A stretch of 48,400 bases of DNA from Deltaproteobacteria bacterium. Lineage in GTDB: Bacteria; Desulfobacterota; Syntrophorhabdia; Syntrophorhabdales; Syntrophorhabdaceae. Positions within the stretch are counted from its first letter, which is position 1. Each line of letters opens with the position of its first letter. The position numbers and the translations under genes were made by a program. The stretch spans positions 1-48,400 of the forward strand of contig JAKLET010000030.1 in NCBI GenBank assembly GCA_022711595.1, written 5' to 3'. Shown here piece by piece: positions 14,657 to 22,308 of this stretch. The notes under the pieces are model-generated. The model did not search any database, was not told the origin of the DNA, and saw only the letters and a list, made by a program, of their open reading frames with translations.

Positions 14657-15951
14657 AGGCATGGACCAGGTATTACGAGGAGAGGCTCTGCAGCGCTGAC
14701 GGGGCGGTAATGGCCGTGAAATCGGGCAACAGGATTGTCCTCTCCCACGCGGCCGGAGAGCCCAGAACTCTACCTGGTGCACTGGTGAAGAGGGCGGATT
14801 CTCTCAAGGATGTCCAGGTCGTCCACATGGTCTCTCTGGGTGAGGCCCTCTACTGCCGTCCTGAATACTCGGGAACCTTCCGGCATGTTGCCCTCTTCGG
14901 CGGCCCCCCCACCAGGGAGGCCATATGGGACAACCGGGGCGACTATATCCCCTACACCTTTGGCGGGATCCCGATGCTCTTCGAGACCTTGCTCCCCCCG
15001 GACGTGGCCATGATCACCATCTCCCCTCCGGACGGGAACGGTTACTGCAGCCTGGGCATATCCGTGGATTACACGAAGAAGGCGGTGGAGACAGCAAAGA
15101 CCGTGATCGCCGAAGTGAACCCCTCAATGCCCCGTACCCTTGGCGATTCCTTCGTCCATGTTTTCGATATCGACCACTTCGTTGAGGTGGACACCCCGAT
15201 CCACGAACTGAAAGCCGTCGAGCTGACCGATGTGGAGAAGAACATCGGCAGGCACGTCGTCGAGCTCATTGAGGACGGCTGCTGCCTCCAACTTGGCATA
15301 GGAGGCATACCTGACGCGGTCCTCATGTACCTCACTGGCTTCAAGGACCTGGGCATACACTCCGAGATGGTCTCCGACGGCGTTAAGCACCTCGTGGAAA
15401 ACGGTGTCATCACGGGCAGGAGAAAGGCCATCCACAAGGGCAAGATCGTGGTGAGCTTCCTCATGGGTTCGAGAGGCTTCTATGACTGGGTGCACGACAA
15501 TCCCGTCATCGAGATGCACACAGTGGATTATACCAACAACCCTTCCGTCATAGCCCGCAACGGGAAGATGGTCTCCATCAACTCCGCCCTCGAGGTGGAC
15601 CTGCTGGGACAGGTCTGCGCCGATACACTGGGTCCCATGCAGTTCAGCGGTGTCGGGGGACAACTCGACTTCGTCAGGGGCGCCAGGATGTCCAAAGAGG
15701 GCAAGGCGATCATTGCCCTGCCTGCCGCGGCCAGGGGCGGGGTCTCCCGAATCGTCCCCACCCTGAAGGCGGGTGCCGCGGTCACGACCTCCCGTAATGA
15801 CGTCGACTACGTGGTCACGGACCACGGCATCGCTCCCTTAAGGGGAAGGACCACCCGGGAGAGGATGAGGTCACTCATAAATATAGCCAGTCCCGATGCC
15901 AGGGAGGCACTTGCCAGGAGTGCCTACGAGATATATCATGTAATGGTATGA
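14653..15951 (+). CDS. abfT: 4-hydroxybutyrate CoA-transferase (acetyl-CoA hydrolase/transferase family)
   Basis: A 432-residue family I-type CoA-transferase, probably exchanging CoA between acetyl-CoA and 4-hydroxybutyrate. The catalytic glutamate is E238 (HSEMVSDG), the same number as the active-site Glu of the C. aminobutyricum enzyme. Other landmarks are LQLGIGGIPDAVL, the oxyanion region GVGGQLDFVRGA and YVVTDHGIAPLRG. I chose the ATG at 14653 because GAGGAGGAAGAAAAG precedes it and it overlaps the upstream stop (ATGA). The longer reading back to 14563 lies inside the preceding gene. The product, 4-hydroxybutyryl-CoA, is the substrate of the dehydratase two genes upstream. Confidence 0.94.
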   Translation: MKAWTRYYEERLCSADGAVMAVKSGNRIVLSHAAGEPRTLPGALVKRADSLKDVQVVHMVSLGEALYCRPEYSGTFRHVALFGGPPTREAIWDNRGDYIPYTFGGIPMLFETLLPPDVAMITISPPDGNGYCSLGISVDYTKKAVETAKTVIAEVNPSMPRTLGDSFVHVFDIDHFVEVDTPIHELKAVELTDVEKNIGRHVVELIEDGCCLQLGIGGIPDAVLMYLTGFKDLGIHSEMVSDGVKHLVENGVITGRRKAIHKGKIVVSFLMGSRGFYDWVHDNPVIEMHTVDYTNNPSVIARNGKMVSINSALEVDLLGQVCADTLGPMQFSGVGGQLDFVRGARMSKEGKAIIALPAAARGGVSRIVPTLKAGAAVTTSRNDVDYVVTDHGIAPLRGRTTRERMRSLINIASPDAREALARSAYEIYHVMV

Positions 15952-15960
15952 TGAAACAAA

Positions 15961-16059
15961 CACCACACACGCGAAACGAAAAGGTTCAGTTTTTTCACTA
16001 CCCCACGCTAACCCCTCCCCCCAATCATTACCTGTCGGTTCATTTATGCGTGTGTGGTG
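15961..16059. repeat. 12-bp perfect inverted repeat after the CoA-transferase gene
   Basis: CACCACACACGC (15961-15972) and GCGTGTGTGGTG (16048-16059) are exact reverse complements, 75 bases apart, beginning 9 bases after the stop codon. The space between them is rich in C on the plus strand. There is no T-tract after the second arm. It may close a long 3'-end structure of the operon mRNA, or it may be chance in a CA-rich segment. Confidence 0.45.
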
Positions 16060-16208
16060 ATCATTTTCTTGCCGGATTAAAATAAATTGCATATTTGAAA
16101 ACCGCTGGTATAATGTCTTTATCCAAATTACAATCAGAGATATCATAAAATGGGCCGATCCCGACGGATATATTTTTTTTCATCAAAAAATCTTGAAAGG
16201 AGGCAGAC

Positions 16209-16634
16209 ATGAAATATTTCGTTGCAGTATTGTGTATCCTCGTATCTTTCGTGTTCGTCGCAGGGGCAGGTGCCGCGGAGTTCAAGGTCTATCCCGGAGC
16301 GAAGCTTGATGAGAAAGAGACGAAAAAGCAGCAAGATCTTGCCAAAGAGGCAAAGACCGGATCGACCGCAAAGATCTATGTGACAGATGACTCTTTTGAA
16401 AAAGTGAAGGAGTTTTACAGCAAGAACGCAAAAGAATACATGATGCCCGGGCGACAGAAAGGGAAAGTGGAGAAGCTTCCCTCCGGCAAGGTGATCAAGG
16501 ATGCTTTCTTCATTTTCGATGGGGCCAAGGACATCATGACTTCGAAGCTCTGGGCCAAGGTGCAGCGTCCTTACATAGGGCCAGGCCTGGTGGAGGGGCC
16601 GGACAGGACCTACATAATTGCCGTGTCGAAATGA
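16209..16634 (+). CDS. exported protein of unknown function
   Basis: A 141-residue protein with a Sec signal peptide (hydrophobic 4-20, cleavage near GAGAA-EF). The mature part begins FKVYPGAKLDEKETKK, then has a helix/strand domain with TDDSFEKVKEFYSKNAKEY and a C-terminal strand YIIAVSK. This short domain occurs in periplasmic proteins of related bacteria, but I cannot name its function. AAAGGAGG is 6 bases before the ATG. It is the first of three consecutive exported-protein genes. Confidence 0.78.
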   Translation: MKYFVAVLCILVSFVFVAGAGAAEFKVYPGAKLDEKETKKQQDLAKEAKTGSTAKIYVTDDSFEKVKEFYSKNAKEYMMPGRQKGKVEKLPSGKVIKDAFFIFDGAKDIMTSKLWAKVQRPYIGPGLVEGPDRTYIIAVSK

Positions 16635-16672
16635 TCAGGGCACGGCCGTAGCTGAAAAAAAGGAGGTTTGTC

Positions 16673-17509
16673 ATGAGAGGGCAGACGGGGTTCTTTTTTT
16701 CTTTCCTTTCCGCGTCACTTGTTTTGTCCGGCCTGCTGTGCGGCAGCGCATCGGCACAGAAGGACGTAAAGGGGTGCAAGGACCACCCGCTCTTTACCCG
16801 GATGCCGAACTATTCCATCACAGAGTGCAAAACAAAGGATTTTGACCAGCACGAATTCTATGTTGCGGGTGAAAAAGAGTTTGTCGTTGAAGGGAAAAAG
16901 ACCTTTATCTCCTACGAGATCAAGGAGGGTGTCAAACCCCCTTCGGAGGTACAGATAAAGAGGAATTTTGAGAATGCCGTTGCGAAGATCGGCGGCAGAA
17001 CAGAATTTAACAGTACCTTCAACGTCTATTTGAGCATTAAAAAGGATGGAAAAGAAACCTGGGTCGACGTCCATCCCTTGAATCATGGTGAGATTTACAC
17101 TTTGACCGTAGTGGAAAAGAAAGGCATGGAACAGGACATCACGGCGAACACCATGCTCGATGCCCTGAACAAGGACGGCTTTATCGCGCTCTATATCAAT
17201 TTCGACACGAACAGGGCGACGATCAAACCGGAGTCAAAACCGATAATCGATCAGATCGTGAAGCTGCTGAAGGACAATCCGGGGTTGAAGATCGGTATAG
17301 AAGGGCACACCGACAGCACCGGCACGCCGGCAAAGAACAAGACATTGTCGCAGGAGCGCGCCCAGTCCGTTATCAATGCGCTGACGGCCTCGGGGATCGA
17401 TAAAAAGCGCCTGAGCGCGGCAGGCTGGGGCCAGGAAAAGCCCATAGCGGATAACCGTTCCGAGGAGGGTAAGGCGAAGAACCGCCGAGTGGAGATCGTT
17501 AAGAAATGA
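16673..17509 (+). CDS. OmpA-family peptidoglycan-binding protein
   Basis: A 278-residue exported protein. The signal peptide ends near SASA-Q at about 29. An N-terminal domain (about 30-165) has two cysteines (C35, C52 region) and no clear relative. A C-terminal OmpA domain (about 172-278) carries the landmarks LYINFDTNRATIKPES, GHTDSTGTPAKNKTLSQERA and KNRRVEIVKK. The D...R residues that bind diaminopimelate are present (TDSTG and NRRVE). It should link the outer membrane or periplasm to peptidoglycan. AAAGGAGG precedes the ATG. The next gene starts shortly after its stop. Confidence 0.93.
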   Translation: MRGQTGFFFSFLSASLVLSGLLCGSASAQKDVKGCKDHPLFTRMPNYSITECKTKDFDQHEFYVAGEKEFVVEGKKTFISYEIKEGVKPPSEVQIKRNFENAVAKIGGRTEFNSTFNVYLSIKKDGKETWVDVHPLNHGEIYTLTVVEKKGMEQDITANTMLDALNKDGFIALYINFDTNRATIKPESKPIIDQIVKLLKDNPGLKIGIEGHTDSTGTPAKNKTLSQERAQSVINALTASGIDKKRLSAAGWGQEKPIADNRSEEGKAKNRRVEIVKK

Positions 17510-17568
17510 GGAAAGAGCGTGACAACACGATAAGGATGTTTCTTCGCATTTTTGAAAGGGAGAATACC

Positions 17569-17901
17569 ATGAGGACTACCCGTTTTCTTTGTTTGATCTT
17601 TTTTATTTCTTTGCTGCTGCTGGTTCACGCGGCGGATGCCCCGGCCCAGACCCCGCCGGGGGCCTATCCGAAAGTCCAGCAGAAAGTGAGCAAATTCAAT
17701 TGCTCGGTGGATAAAACCGGCATCGCGGTATGTCAGCGTTTGGCTCCTGCGGGTAAATTCGAAGGCCAGAGTGGAGTTTACACGCAAAAGTCCGCCAAGG
17801 GAAAACCTTGCAAGTGGAAATGCAAAATGGAGCAGGGTGTTGAGATCTGCAGGGGGAGCGGTTCAGAGTGCAACGGCAAGATACCTCCTCACTGGCAGTG
17901 A
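17569..17901 (+). CDS. small exported cysteine-rich protein
   Basis: A 110-residue protein with a signal peptide (hydrophobic 7-20, cleavage near APA-Q at about 27) and six cysteines in the mature part (C45, C55, C81, C85, C94, C101), which suggests three disulfides. I chose the ATG at 17569 because GGGAG lies just upstream and the signal peptide follows directly. An in-frame ATG at 17506, overlapping the OmpA gene, would add 21 charged residues in front of the signal. No family recognised. Confidence 0.7.
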   Translation: MRTTRFLCLIFFISLLLLVHAADAPAQTPPGAYPKVQQKVSKFNCSVDKTGIAVCQRLAPAGKFEGQSGVYTQKSAKGKPCKWKCKMEQGVEICRGSGSECNGKIPPHWQ

Positions 17902-17930
17902 ACAGTCGAACAGAGATGAGAGAATAAAAA

Positions 17931-17957
17931 GGCCCGGCGGAGAGAAACCACCGGGCC
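17931..17957 (-). terminator. rho-independent terminator (minus strand)
   Basis: GGCCCGGCGG (17931-17940), 7-base loop, CCACCGGGCC (17948-17957); 9 of 10 positions pair. Read on the minus strand the stem is followed by TTTTTATTCTC, a good termination tract, so it should end the 22150-18082 quinone/transporter operon. On the plus strand the following bases (TGAACATTTGTT) are a poor tract, although the hairpin may still protect the mRNA of the 17569 gene. Confidence 0.85.
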
Positions 17958-18081
17958 TGAACATTTGTTCCTCTAATTGCCGTCCATTGTCTCATGCAGG
18001 TGAAGCTCGGTCCCGGTCTTCCCGCGCAGCAGGACCTGTTAAATCCGTGCTAAGGGTTATCATGATATGATCATCGGTTGT

Positions 18082-18972
18082 TTAGAAGATGATCCCCGCG
18101 ATGATGGCGAGGCCGCAAATAAAGTAGATCATACGGATATATTTTCCGTAACCGTCAAGCAGGACCCAGTCATCGGTTGAGATAACGATCCTGGCGAGTT
18201 TTGCAAAGATGACGATAGTGGCAAGAGAGAGCAGCGCAAAGGGTGAGATCACCCCCATGAGGACAAGGGCGATGATCGCCGCATAGATGAGAACAAAAAA
18301 AATAATGAGTCCCCAAAAGGATCCCCTCCTGCCGAGCCTGACGGCAAGGGTGATCTTGCCCGAAGCCTTGTCAGTTGTCATATCGGGGAGACTCTGGTAG
18401 TAGAGGATGGAGGCCACCATGAGGCCGACGGGAATGGAAACGAGAAGGGGGGAAAGCGCCGGCGCACCGGTCACGACCCAGTATGTGCCGACAACCATTA
18501 TCGGCCCCATGTTCATACCTACGAAGAGCTCGCCCAGCCCGTGATAACCGTAACGGACAGGCGGAGCCACGTAGAAATAGCTACTGAACGCGGCGAAGAA
18601 TATGGGAACAGCAAGAAGGTAGAGCCTGAGCCCGAAGATAATGATGAACGCGATGATGAACGCGATGATGTAGAGGGTAATAATGACCCTGAGCATGGTT
18701 TGCGGGCTTATCTTGCCTTCCTGTATGACCCGGGAGCCGCCTATCGACTTGCCCGCGTCGGTTCCTACAAGATGATCGAAATAGTCGTTGGCAAGATTCG
18801 TTATGAGGTGGACGATGAGAGAACCGAAAAGAACGAGGAGAAAACGACCGGGCCTTGCCGCTCCGAGCACCTTGATGGCCATTGACCAGCCGATGAAAAG
18901 AGGGATAAAGGTGGCCACGAAGAAGGGTGCCCTGCTTGCCTGCACCCACGCCTTCAGGCCGCCGTTTTTCAT
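18082..18972 (-). CDS. menA: UbiA-family prenyltransferase, probable DHNA polyprenyltransferase
   Basis: A 296-residue membrane enzyme with about eight to nine helices. The first Asp-rich motif NLANDYFDHLVGTD and the downstream SLPDMTTDKASGK carry the two Mg-diphosphate-binding sites of the UbiA superfamily. The context GGSRVIQEGKIS is typical of MenA-type proteins, which join 1,4-dihydroxy-2-naphthoate and a polyprenyl diphosphate. The UbiE methyltransferase lies directly upstream with a 4-base overlap, supporting a quinone role. A 4-hydroxybenzoate prenyltransferase role is less likely in an anaerobe. It is the last gene of a five-gene coupled operon, with a terminator at 17931. Confidence 0.88.
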   Translation of the reverse strand: MKNGGLKAWVQASRAPFFVATFIPLFIGWSMAIKVLGAARPGRFLLVLFGSLIVHLITNLANDYFDHLVGTDAGKSIGGSRVIQEGKISPQTMLRVIITLYIIAFIIAFIIIFGLRLYLLAVPIFFAAFSSYFYVAPPVRYGYHGLGELFVGMNMGPIMVVGTYWVVTGAPALSPLLVSIPVGLMVASILYYQSLPDMTTDKASGKITLAVRLGRRGSFWGLIIFFVLIYAAIIALVLMGVISPFALLSLATIVIFAKLARIVISTDDWVLLDGYGKYIRMIYFICGLAIIAGIIF

Positions 18973-19733
18973 AAAGCCTTTTCTCCCGGTTTGGTTCCCG
19001 TGTGAAGGTAGGTTACACCGAGAGTGAGCGGATATTTCCTGACGTCTGTCATCCCTGCATTTTCCATCATGGCCGCGAATGCATCGGGCGAAGGGAAGTT
19101 CATGATGGAATCAGCAAGATAATGGTAAGCGGCAGGGTTGGGTGAGAACCATTTCGCCATTCGAGGGAGGATGCAGTTGAGGTAGACATGGTAAACGAGC
19201 TTGAACAGCCGGTTTTGGGTGAAGGTCATCTCAAGCACCATGACGCAGCCTCCCGGAACGGTGACGCGGAGCATTTCCCTGAGCGCCCCTTCACGATTCG
19301 GGATATTGCGGATGCCGAAAGCGACAGCAACGACATCAAAGGAATCGTCACGGAAGGGAAGGGTGAGGGCGTCGGCCTGGGCGAGAGTGATGTGCCGGGC
19401 AAGCCCCTTCTTTTCAACCTTATTTTTTCCGAGTTCGAGCATTTCAAAGACAAAATCGATACCCGTCACCGATATTTCGTTATATTTGCGGCAGGCATCA
19501 ATGGAGAGGTCGGCTGTACCGCAGGCAACATCGAGGAATCTATTTGTGTTGAAAAAACGCATCTTTTTAACGGCGAAACGGCGCCATGCGATGTCCCTGC
19601 GCAGGCTCAGGAGGTGGTTGAGGAAATCATATTTCCTCGTAATGGTGGAGAACATTTCTTTCACCATGCCGATGCGTTCTTGCTCGGATGTGTCGCGCAC
19701 CGAAGGGTATTTGTTGTCTACAGATCTTTCCAT
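18969..19733 (-). CDS. ubiE: demethylmenaquinone methyltransferase UbiE/MenG
   Basis: A 254-residue class I methyltransferase. Motifs are the family opener MVKEMFSTITRKYDFLNHLLS, SAM motif I FLDVACGTADLS, the post-motif TGIDFVFEML, the UbiE hallmark AFGIRNIPNREGALREMLRV, and YHYLADSI near the C-terminus. It performs the last step of menaquinone synthesis (C-methylation of demethylmenaquinone with S-adenosylmethionine). GGAAAGGAAA lies about 10 bases before the ATG. The gene overlaps the end of the ABC permease gene by 16 bases and the prenyltransferase start by 4. Confidence 0.94.
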   Translation of the reverse strand: MERSVDNKYPSVRDTSEQERIGMVKEMFSTITRKYDFLNHLLSLRRDIAWRRFAVKKMRFFNTNRFLDVACGTADLSIDACRKYNEISVTGIDFVFEMLELGKNKVEKKGLARHITLAQADALTLPFRDDSFDVVAVAFGIRNIPNREGALREMLRVTVPGGCVMVLEMTFTQNRLFKLVYHVYLNCILPRMAKWFSPNPAAYHYLADSIMNFPSPDAFAAMMENAGMTDVRKYPLTLGVTYLHTGTKPGEKAL

Positions 19734-20464
19734 TTGCAGAATTTCCTTTCCAGAAGCTCGAATATTTCGTACATGACGATGCCGATGATAGACAGAGAAA
19801 TGATCCCCACGAACATGGTGGCATATTCGGCCCGCCCCCAGGAGTCGATGATGTAGAAGCCGAGGCCTTCATTCGTGGCTATGGATTCGACGAAAAAAAG
19901 GACCGCCACCGCCGTTCCCGTGCCGATGCGAAGCGAGGTGAAGATGCCCGGCAGGCTGACAGGCCATACCACGTGAAGGAAGAAATCGAATCTGTTGCCG
20001 CCTAAGGATTTCAGCGAGTAAATGATCTCCCGGTCGATCTTGCGTGCGCTGTCCCGGGTGGTTATGAGAAGCTGAAAAAAGATGATCATGGCAAGCAGGA
20101 CGATCTTTCCTGTATCACCCAGACCGAAGAGGACAAATATAACGGGCATAAGGACGATCTTGGGGATAGGGTAGCCGAGATAGATGAGAGGGGAAAAGAG
20201 CCTGTCGAGCCTCGCGTTGCTGCCAAGGATGAGCCCGACCGGTACGGCAAGGATAAAGGCGGAGACAAGTGCGGCAAGCAGCCGTAGAGTGCTTGCCTTA
20301 ACGTGGACCCAGAATTCGGATGTCGCTGCTTCTTCAAATCCCCGCAGGAAGACCTTGAGCGGGTCGGGGAGGATGTTGCTGCCCAGCAGAAGGGAGAGGA
20401 CATACCACAGGATGTAGATGAACGCGACCGTCGACACATAGATGGCGATGGTGCGCCTTTTCAT
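19718..20464 (-). CDS. ABC transporter permease, SsuC/TauC type
   Basis: A 248-residue permease of the BPD_transp_1 family with about six helices. The EAA coupling loop is recognisable at IIYSLKSLGGNRFDFFLHVVWPVSLPGIFTSLR. The profile is that of nitrate/sulfonate/taurine/NMT1-type importers. It overlaps the ATPase gene by 4 bases and the UbiE gene by 16, so the transporter and quinone enzymes are made from the same mRNA. Confidence 0.9.
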   Translation of the reverse strand: MKRRTIAIYVSTVAFIYILWYVLSLLLGSNILPDPLKVFLRGFEEAATSEFWVHVKASTLRLLAALVSAFILAVPVGLILGSNARLDRLFSPLIYLGYPIPKIVLMPVIFVLFGLGDTGKIVLLAMIIFFQLLITTRDSARKIDREIIYSLKSLGGNRFDFFLHVVWPVSLPGIFTSLRIGTGTAVAVLFFVESIATNEGLGFYIIDSWGRAEYATMFVGIISLSIIGIVMYEIFELLERKFCKWKDL

Positions 20465-21219
20465 TCGAACTCCTCCAGGATGTTCCTCAATGCCGTTGTG
20501 CGTTCGAAGAAGAGCGGTTTACCCCGGTATTCGATACTGCCCATTTCGGGGTTTTCAACGACGGCGCCGATCCCGTGGTTTTTGTTGTCAAGGACAATGA
20601 TCCTGCGTCCCAGGAAGACGGCCTCTTCGATATTGTGTGTGACGATAACGAAGCTGAACTTGCGTTGACTGAACACGGCAAGGAGGTTATTCTGCAGCCT
20701 TTCCCTCGTCACCGTGTCGATAGCCGCGAAGGGTTCATCAAGAAGGAGCAGAAGCGGGCTGAGCAGCAGCGCTCTGGCGAGGGCGACCCGCTGTCGCTGT
20801 CCGCCGCTGAGTTGGGCGGGGTACAGGTGGTCAAGGCCTTCAATGTCGAGTTCTTTTTTGACGGAGGCAAGTTTTTTTGCAGAAATCTCGATCCCCTGAA
20901 GTCGTGCTCCAAGTGCGATGTTTGCTCCGGCCGTTTTCCAGGGGAAAAGCCCATAATGCTGAAGAACAAGGGCGATCTTGCGTTCCGGGGCCGACAGAGG
21001 ATGTCCCTGAAAAGCCACAGTACCTGTTGTGGGGGGGAGCAATCCGGCCAGGGCCAGCAAAAGAGTTGTTTTGCCGCACCCCGAAGGGCCGACTATGGCA
21101 AGACAGTCACGAAAGGAAAGCTCAAGATCGATCCCGCTGAGGACCGTTTTTGTCCGGTTTTCATCCTGGAATGTCTTGCCGAGTCCCCTGGTGACGAGAA
21201 ATTCACCGGACGAAGCCAT
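20461..21219 (-). CDS. ABC transporter ATP-binding protein, SsuB/TauB type
   Basis: A 252-residue ATPase. Walker A is GPSGCGKT, the Q-loop is ALVLQHYGLFPW, the signature is LSGGQRQRVALARALL, Walker B is LLLLDEPFAAID, and the switch His is in IVTHNIEEAVFLG. I start it at the ATG at 21219 (MASSGEFLVTRGLG), which matches family N-termini and overlaps the binding-protein stop by 17 bases. An upstream in-frame ATG at 21315 lies deep in that gene and would add 32 atypical residues. It partners with the permease at 19718. Confidence 0.9.
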   Translation of the reverse strand: MASSGEFLVTRGLGKTFQDENRTKTVLSGIDLELSFRDCLAIVGPSGCGKTTLLLALAGLLPPTTGTVAFQGHPLSAPERKIALVLQHYGLFPWKTAGANIALGARLQGIEISAKKLASVKKELDIEGLDHLYPAQLSGGQRQRVALARALLLSPLLLLLDEPFAAIDTVTRERLQNNLLAVFSQRKFSFVIVTHNIEEAVFLGRRIIVLDNKNHGIGAVVENPEMGSIEYRGKPLFFERTTALRNILEEFE

Positions 21220-22150
21220 CGGCCACCAGGTCTTTGTAAGATAGGGTTGTCTTGATGATCTTTTTACCCTTGAGCCACCGGTAGACGTCGCCGACCTGCA
21301 CCTGATCCGGGACACTCAGCCTGGGGAACCTGGGTATGGGGAAGCTCTTTTGCAGAGGTTCAGGCACCTTACAGGCCTTGTTCATGATCCCCCTCACCTC
21401 GTCGGGATGCTCATTGATGTAAGCGGAAGCCTTTTCGATGGCGGTAAGGAAGGACCTCACCGCCGCGGGGTTGTGGTCAAGAAAACTGGTGTTGAAGGCA
21501 AGAACCGTCGCTGATATGCCGCGGCCCCTGTCATCGGCAAGGGCCTTCGCGCCCTTGGTTTCGGCGAGAGTGGCCAGAGGCTCGGGCAGGAGTGCCCCGG
21601 AAACCTGGTCGGAAAGGAGCATCTGCATACGTATGGGGATACTTTTGATGTCGACAAGCCTGGTCGATTCGCGGGGGACTTTCTTCAGTGCCAGGAGACG
21701 TACGGTGAGGTATTCCGTTATGGTGTTCGATCCCGTGGCTATCCCTGACCCTGCGACTATGGCCAGGTCCTGCTGTTTCGCCTTGGGCGAGGCGAGAATG
21801 GCGAACATACGCTGTTCCCCGGTGGTATTGAAATTGGTTGCGACCATCTTGATCTTCGCGCCGTTTGCCGCGAGGACCGCGGGGGTCATGATGTCGCCGA
21901 AGTAACCGGCTATCTGTCCCGATGTGAAGGCGATGTCTTTTTCCATGGCGGAATTGAAGGTTACGATCTCAACATTCAAGTCCTGTTCTTTAAAAAAGCC
22001 TTTTTCAGAGGCCACGAAAAGAGGCAGTGATTGGAGGACGGGGATGGTGCCGAACTTGAACGGCTGCGTCTTTTCAGCCGCCTGAGAAGCGGCGGCGATA
22101 AGGAGGGTGATAAAAAGAACGAAAGCAATAAAAAACTTTCCCGGCTTCAT
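21203..22150 (-). CDS. NMT1/THI5-like ABC transporter substrate-binding protein
   Basis: A 315-residue periplasmic binding protein. The signal peptide (1-24, cleavage near SQA-AE) is followed by FKFGTIPVLQSLPLFVASEKGFFKEQDLNVEIV, typical of NMT1-type proteins that bind nitrate, sulfonates, thiamine precursors, aromatic acids or riboflavin-like compounds. The same fold is used by the menaquinone enzymes MqnA and MqnD. The domain linkage GSGIATGSNTITEYLTVRLL is also typical. It is the first gene of the operon with ATPase, permease, UbiE and the MenA-like protein, so a quinone-related ligand is an attractive but unproven idea. Confidence 0.88.
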   Translation of the reverse strand: MKPGKFFIAFVLFITLLIAAASQAAEKTQPFKFGTIPVLQSLPLFVASEKGFFKEQDLNVEIVTFNSAMEKDIAFTSGQIAGYFGDIMTPAVLAANGAKIKMVATNFNTTGEQRMFAILASPKAKQQDLAIVAGSGIATGSNTITEYLTVRLLALKKVPRESTRLVDIKSIPIRMQMLLSDQVSGALLPEPLATLAETKGAKALADDRGRGISATVLAFNTSFLDHNPAAVRSFLTAIEKASAYINEHPDEVRGIMNKACKVPEPLQKSFPIPRFPRLSVPDQVQVGDVYRWLKGKKIIKTTLSYKDLVADGFVR

Positions 22151-22240
22151 TGATGTCTCCTTGATCCCTTTAAAATTGTTTGATCCATTAGTCTATTGCG
22201 ATGAAGCGGATTTTTCAATGAAATTAAAAGATGATAGATG

Positions 22241-22268
22241 ATGGGTGATGGGTGATGGGTGATGGGTG
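22241..22268. repeat. ATGGGTG heptamer tandem repeat (4 copies)
   Basis: Four perfect copies of ATGGGTG (22241-22268), flanked by degenerate units (GATGATAGATG before, ATAAGG after). It lies between the secreted metallopeptidase gene and the NMT1-type binding-protein gene. Similar wording (GTGATAGGTCATGG) recurs at 46133-46160. Copy number in such heptamers may vary by slippage. Confidence 0.85.
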
Positions 22269-22308
22269 ATAAGGTCTTTTCCTGTAACCCGCAACCTCTC
22301 ACCTGTTT

